A DNA stretch of 8,385 bases from Verrucomicrobiota bacterium (lineage in GTDB: Bacteria; Verrucomicrobiota; Verrucomicrobiia; Chthoniobacterales; UBA10450). This document shows positions 5,129-8,385 of this stretch, one piece after another. The notes beneath the pieces are model-generated. The model did not search any database. It was not told the DNA's origin and saw nothing but the letters and a program-made list of their open reading frames with translations. A program made the translations under genes and the position numbers. Each line of letters starts with the position of its first letter. The first letter of the stretch is position 1. The DNA lies in the NCBI GenBank assembly GCA_003219395.1, contig QHOR01000315.1:1-8385 (forward strand). The letters are read 5' to 3'.

Positions 5129-6130
5129 TTAACTCGTAGCCGTTTCCCGACTGAGCACAGCTATCGCGCGCTCGTACATTGCCTTGGCATCTTCGTGCGA
5201 GTTGCCCACCGCGGTCAGCCCTGTCCTTCCCAATTCCCCCAGGGCACTCATCATGTGAAAAACCACGCCCGTCTGGCGCGTTTGATCGAAGTGCAAATCG
5301 TGCCGCACCACGATATCGAAAAGGTCATCCGGAGTCAGGGCGCGATACGAGGGAGACTCTACATGATCGCTGGCCACAAAGAACTTCTTTTGCCCATTAG
5401 GGGCAGTGAAGATAGCTGTGTCGGGGTCATAGGTGCCGTCCGTAAGAAATTGCAGAGTTAAAAACGGATGCGTGGTGCCTCCCTTTCGCAAGTTAATCTC
5501 AATCGCATACGGCTCCCATGCTCCATTCGAACGTACCACCACAAAGTCCAACGCGAAACGCCCGATAACTCCTTCTTTGGCAAGCCGCCTGCCAACCTTG
5601 GCAGCTTCGCGGGTGATGAGTGTGGCGTACCCAGGATCGGCCGGGAAGACGCAGCCGAGATAACTCTGTCCGGACGGCCCGCCAAGGAGCTGGTCGTGCG
5701 TGGATAACAATTCTACCGCTCCCAGCGGAGTAACACGAAGCTGAACACTGGGGCTCCTGATTTCTTCTCCTATGATTCGTTCTTCAACTACTCCTTTACG
5801 TTCCTGCAATTTTTTCATGTAGCTATCGTAGGTAGCTCCCTTTAACTCGAATTGCATCGCCCGAAGGCGTTCTTCTAACAAAGAGTGCTCGCCGCGAATG
5901 GCTTTGTCATGGACTGCGGAGCTCTGCGACGCTGGACGCTCAGGGCTCACAGGAGCTCGCCCCTGCTGGTTTGAGGCCAAGCCCGTTACGGGTGGTAGAC
6001 CACCTAGATCGATAACAGCGTTACCTTCACCTGAAACACCTTCGTTCAGCTTCACCAGGACTTGTTTGATCGACGGCTTTTTGGACCGTATCTGCGCGAT
6101 CGCCTCAAACGCCAAGAGGATGCAGGACAT
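5129..6130 (-). CDS. PGM1-related ATP-grasp peptide ligase, C-terminal part
   Basis: This frame carries the ATP-grasp half of a PGM1-type ligase; the family prototype joins a peptide to an amino-acid-like starter in pheganomycin biosynthesis, using ATP via an acyl phosphate. Residues counted from the ATG at 6130: the phosphate-binding stretch VLVKLNEGVSGEGNAV (24-39, Lys27), a variable insert (about 45-80), RSPSVQLRVTP and STHDQLLGGPSGQSYLGC (125-160), GRFALDFVVVR (190-200), the metal-binding EINLRKGGTTHP (211-222), and the PGM1 C-terminal block YRALTPDDL...GVVFHMMSALGELG (262-301). All expected motifs are present. Residues 1-8 are probably not native: true homology starts at Glu9 (codon 6106-6104), directly after the frame of the upstream fragment, with which it overlaps by 26 bases. 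A GGAAG stands three bases before the ATG, so separate translation is conceivable. TAA stop. Natural substrates cannot be told. Confidence 0.85.
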   Translation of the reverse strand: MSCILLAFEAIAQIRSKKPSIKQVLVKLNEGVSGEGNAVIDLGGLPPVTGLASNQQGRAPVSPERPASQSSAVHDKAIRGEHSLLEERLRAMQFELKGATYDSYMKKLQERKGVVEERIIGEEIRSPSVQLRVTPLGAVELLSTHDQLLGGPSGQSYLGCVFPADPGYATLITREAAKVGRRLAKEGVIGRFALDFVVVRSNGAWEPYAIEINLRKGGTTHPFLTLQFLTDGTYDPDTAIFTAPNGQKKFFVASDHVESPSYRALTPDDLFDIVVRHDLHFDQTRQTGVVFHMMSALGELGRTGLTAVGNSHEDAKAMYERAIAVLSRETATS

Positions 6131-6695
6131 TTTCTTCCATAAAAATTGTCCGGCAGCCGCTCTTTGTGCCGAGCGGGAAAAATTTCGGGTCCGCGCCGTA
6201 CATGGGAATCCCCAGCCGCATGGCCAGTTCTTTCTCCCGGTTGGTTGTGTTAAAGGGAACCAAATGTGCGCGATCAGGATCCATGATCAACGAACGGATG
6301 CGCTCGATGAGCCTTGGCCGCTCAAGCAGCTTGTCGCTTAGCGCACGCACCGACAGATCGAGAGGCGAGATCAGGAAAAGCCGCTGACGCGCATGACTCG
6401 GAATAACACCTGGCAAAAGACCGAGATAATAGTCGATGACGCTCGGCAGAATCGTTTGTGAGGTGACATAGATTAGCCGGGCACGAGGCTGACGCAGCAG
6501 CAACAACAGAAACAAAAAGCGTTCTTCGTACGCCTGCATCACTGCGCCCGAGCTAATCGCGTCGATGGACATCGACGGCACGACTACGATGGTTTGCGGG
6601 TCTTGATTGAAACGCTCAATTGACTTCCACAGTGGCACCAGTTTTTTCTGGAGCTGATCGAAGTTGGCTTGTGAGTCAGTGGCAATGTCCGCCAT
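6105..6695 (-). CDS. PGM1-related peptide ligase, N-terminal pre-ATP-grasp part
   Basis: This 196-residue frame is the pre-ATP-grasp domain of the same ligase. It has TIVVVPSMSID (35-45), YEERFLFLLLLLRQPRARLIYVTSQ (56-80), LGLLPGVIPSHARQRLFLI (91-109), HLVPFNTTNREKELAMRLGIPMYGADP (144-170) and the bridge GTKSGCRTIFMEENVLHPLGV (176-196). In the family HPLG leads straight into the ATP-grasp fold, but here a TGA (6107-6105) follows GTT. Skipping one T gives HPLGVEAIAQIRSKKPS and joins the C-terminal part, for a protein of about 521 residues. The start at 6695 has TAGG five bases upstream as a weak ribosome site. The helicase gene lies 218 bases upstream with its own leader, so this gene probably has its own promoter. 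Alone this fragment would not be an active ligase. Confidence 0.83.
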   Translation of the reverse strand: MADIATDSQANFDQLQKKLVPLWKSIERFNQDPQTIVVVPSMSIDAISSGAVMQAYEERFLFLLLLLRQPRARLIYVTSQTILPSVIDYYLGLLPGVIPSHARQRLFLISPLDLSVRALSDKLLERPRLIERIRSLIMDPDRAHLVPFNTTNREKELAMRLGIPMYGADPKFFPLGTKSGCRTIFMEENVLHPLGV

Positions 6696-6730
6696 AGCGC
6701 CTATTTGGAAGGAGATTTAGAGCTTTTCGA

Positions 6731-6759
6731 ATCATACACAATTAAATTGGAAGCTCCAA
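6731..6759 (-). promoter_or_regulatory. Possible sigma70-type promoter for ligase gene
   Basis: On the minus strand TTGGAG (6759-6754), a 17-base spacer and TATGAT (6736-6731) precede the ligase ATG at 6695 by about 35 bases. The -10 box matches TATAAT at five of six positions; the -35 box matches at three of six. Spacing is ideal. The -35 box lies inside the left arm of the inverted repeat at 6750-6763. Confidence 0.35.
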
Positions 6760-6907
6760 ATCCCAGGATGGAAAACAAGGAAAATTTGAAATATCCAGGC
6801 AAACAATTTCGCGTCCGAGACTATATGCGCGATCACGAACAAATTGGCAGCGCGCCTGCAGTTAGTTTGAGATTTGTTGGTTGAGATAATTTCGGACTTG
6901 GAGCTTC
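6750..6907. repeat. Inverted-repeat-bounded intergenic element (158 bp)
   Basis: GAAGCTCCAAATCC (6750-6763) and GGACTTGGAGCTTC (6894-6907) are reverse complements at 13 of 14 positions. The inside is AT-rich with many short CAAA/TTTG runs and also holds CGCGCATATAG-like sequence. From memory, TCCAAATTCC-rich palindromic spacers are common in Verrucomicrobiota genomes; that link is not checked. It could be a miniature element, a transcript-end structure for the helicase mRNA, or both. Confidence 0.5.
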
Positions 6908-6912
6908 TAGGA

Positions 6913-8127
6913 CTACCTGCGGCGCCGGCCGAACGAATACCCCCGATGAGTCCGACCTCCGCCGACTGCCCGCTTGCCGCCAAGCGATTCTGCTTCAAAA
7001 AGTGCGGTGTAAATATACGGAAAGTTTTCCAGCTTTAGTCGTGGGATCTTCTGGCCGATGAAACGTTCGATTGCTTGTAGCGCGGGAAGCTCCTGCCCGC
7101 TCATGAGTGTGAAGGCGTCGCCAACATTTTGAGCGCGTCCCGTGCGCCCGATTCGATGGACATAATCTTCCGGATGCTCGGGCACATCATAGTTGATGAC
7201 ATGACTGACGCCTGCGATGTCGAGTCCGCGCGATGCAATATCCGTCGCCACCATTACTTCGTATTTGCCGCTCTTGAAACCTTCGAGCGCTTCGATCCGT
7301 TCGCGCTGTGTCCGATTGGAATGCAACACCGCTACGGCGTGCTTTCCTTGCTTTAATTGGTGCGCAATGCGATCGGCGCCGTACTTGGTGCGGCAGAAAA
7401 TCAGCGCGCTGTCGAAATTCGTCCGTTCGAGTAAAGCCATGAGCAGATCGAATTTTTGCTCCGCGGCCACGGGATAAACCGCATGCGTCACCGTCTCCGC
7501 CGGTGAACGCCGGATGCCGATTTCCACTAACTCAGGATCGCGCAATACCCACCCGGCCAGACGTTCGATCTCCGGCGGTAAGGTGGCTGAAAAAAGAAGA
7601 GTCTGTCGGTCCGTCGAGATTTTCTCAACGATCCGTCGCACATCCGGCAGAAAGCCCATGTCCAGCATGCGGTCCACTTCATCGAGCACGAGGATGTTAA
7701 CGGACTTCAACGTCATCGCTCGTTGTTCCAGGAGATCGAGAAGACGCCCGGGCGTGGCAACCAGCACGTCCACACCACGCTTGAGTTCCTCGCGTTGTTT
7801 CCCGTAACCGACTCCACCATGGACCAGCGCAACTCGCAAATCTGTGAAGCGCCCATAATCGCGAAACGCCGTTTCAACTTGAGCGGCAAGTTCGCGCGTT
7901 GGCTCGAGCACCAGACATCGGAACGCGCCATGCTTTGCCAGCAGTGTGAGGATGGGAAGGGCAAACGCGGCGGTTTTACCCGTGCCGGTCTGTGCCGTGC
8001 CGATCAAATCTTTGCCCCCAAGCACAATCGGAAAGGCGCGAAGCTGAATGGGGGTGGGTTCCGCAAAACCCATCGCCTGGGTCCCCTGCACTACTTCCGG
8101 CGAAAGCCCAAAGTGATTAAATGACAT
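6913..8127 (-). CDS. RhlE-like DEAD-box ATP-dependent RNA helicase
   Basis: This is an intact 404-residue cytoplasmic RNA helicase that unwinds short RNA duplexes with ATP, typically in ribosome assembly or RNA turnover. Order of motifs: Q-motif region FNHFGL...PTPIQ (3-28), Walker A AQTGTGKT (45-52), PTREL (76-80), GG (104-105), TPGR (125-128), motif II DEVD (149-152), SAT (180-182), IFCRTK (243-248), ATDIASRGLDI (294-304) and HRIGRTGR (324-331). The core ends near residue 365, and a short Gly/Arg/Lys-rich tail ending GRRRR probably binds RNA. Motif II is DEVD rather than DEAD; both acids and the last Asp are kept, so ATPase activity is expected. The ATG at 8127 is chosen because MSFNHFGLSPE matches the RhlE N-terminus; an ATG at 8163 would add 12 residues read from a repeat motif. 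Shine-Dalgarno is weak (TTAGG about 10 bases upstream). Stop is TAG. RhlE subgroup is likely, not certain. Confidence 0.95.
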   Translation of the reverse strand: MSFNHFGLSPEVVQGTQAMGFAEPTPIQLRAFPIVLGGKDLIGTAQTGTGKTAAFALPILTLLAKHGAFRCLVLEPTRELAAQVETAFRDYGRFTDLRVALVHGGVGYGKQREELKRGVDVLVATPGRLLDLLEQRAMTLKSVNILVLDEVDRMLDMGFLPDVRRIVEKISTDRQTLLFSATLPPEIERLAGWVLRDPELVEIGIRRSPAETVTHAVYPVAAEQKFDLLMALLERTNFDSALIFCRTKYGADRIAHQLKQGKHAVAVLHSNRTQRERIEALEGFKSGKYEVMVATDIASRGLDIAGVSHVINYDVPEHPEDYVHRIGRTGRAQNVGDAFTLMSGQELPALQAIERFIGQKIPRLKLENFPYIYTALFEAESLGGKRAVGGGRTHRGYSFGRRRR

Positions 8128-8385
8128 GGTCAATAGCCTAACAGAAGGAAACAAAGGGAACAAAGAGAGATAATCTCAAGCCAAACGAATCTGCGTTTTC
8201 TTTCGCTGCCTTCTGTAAAGAGGCTCTACTCCCTAAAAAATCCGAAAAAACATGAAAAACATTGACACCTATCCGGCATCCAGCTACGAGGGGCGCCCCA
8301 CATCACCCACTTGGCATGCAAAAAAAACCCGCTTCCAGGTCTGCTTTTTTTAACTTACGCGCTTTGATTGGTCTCCTTCTTTGCG
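8128..8385. other. Helicase leader and right window edge
   Basis: No gene is visible in these 258 bases. The part next to the helicase contains ACAGAAGG (8141-8148) and its exact complement CCTTCTGT (8209-8216), with GAGAT-A-ATCTC (8167-8177) between them, so the helicase mRNA leader may be folded. The CTTTGTTTCCTTCTGTTAGG-like motif (minus strand, about 8156-8137) resembles the 37-base tandem unit at 181-254. An A8 run (8320-8327) and a T8 run (8344-8351) face each other at the edge without a convincing GC stem. Confidence 0.45.

Larger units (their letters stand above)
6696..6912. other. Spacer between helicase and ligase genes
   Basis: This 217-base spacer has no gene. It contains an inverted-repeat-bounded segment (6750-6907) that fills most of it and a possible promoter for the ligase gene (6731-6759). 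The right arm of the repeat ends five bases past the helicase stop codon. Confidence 0.5.

Noticed and set aside
5433..5707. Overlapping short frames on both strands inside the ligase gene
   Set aside because: The ATP-grasp motifs in the ligase frame account for this DNA; the others are shadows.
8128..8163. Helicase start at 8163
   Set aside because: The 12 extra residues come from a dispersed motif, and MSFNHFGL at 8127 matches the family N-terminus.
8262..8290. Plus-strand promoter TTGACA-17-TACGAG
   Set aside because: The -35 is perfect but the -10 matches at only three positions, and no plus-strand gene is visible before the window ends.
8320..8351. Intrinsic terminator between the A8 and T8 runs
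   Set aside because: The GC part between the runs does not form a stable stem in either direction.

Overview
This is an 8.4 kb bacterial window of mixed, middling GC. Every recognisable gene lies on the minus strand. The likely source is a soil-type Verrucomicrobiota, with the Chthoniobacterales as the best guess. The reasons are a secreted beta-helix protein with a long Pro-Thr linker, a lone PGM1-type ATP-grasp ligase, weak Shine-Dalgarno signals, and spacers full of short dispersed repeats. This is inference from gene style; there is no marker gene.

In transcription order (right to left): 8385-8128 is a leader or spacer. 8127-6913 is an intact RhlE-like DEAD-box RNA helicase with DEVD in motif II. 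6912-6696 is a spacer framed by a 14-base inverted repeat, with a possible promoter. 6695-5129 is a PGM1-related peptide ligase (pre-ATP-grasp plus ATP-grasp), split by a +1 frameshift at 6107. 5128-4828 is a spacer with a small palindrome and a dispersed repeat. 4827-1967 is a large secreted beta-helix protein with a choice-of-anchor-Q-like end and a Pro-Thr linker, split by a -1 frameshift near 3502. About 1926-1522 is a heavily decayed second beta-helix gene that no single reading frame reveals. 1521-669 has no gene but holds inverted and dispersed repeats. 668-290 is a VapC-family PIN toxin relic with a +1 shift and a nonsense codon. 289-1 has no gene and contains a perfect 37-base tandem duplication.

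The genes do not form an obvious pathway. The helicase is a general RNA-remodelling enzyme, the ligase is a stand-alone peptide-bond-forming enzyme without visible biosynthetic partners, and the beta-helix proteins are cell-surface or secreted. I did not find a clearly new multi-gene system. The strongest signals are: single-base lesions in three of the four larger genes (assembly error, decay or, less likely, recoding); the hidden beta-helix relic; a 114-base imperfect palindrome at 1234-1347; and a family of short dispersed repeats. I saw no tRNA, rRNA, CRISPR array or transposase gene.
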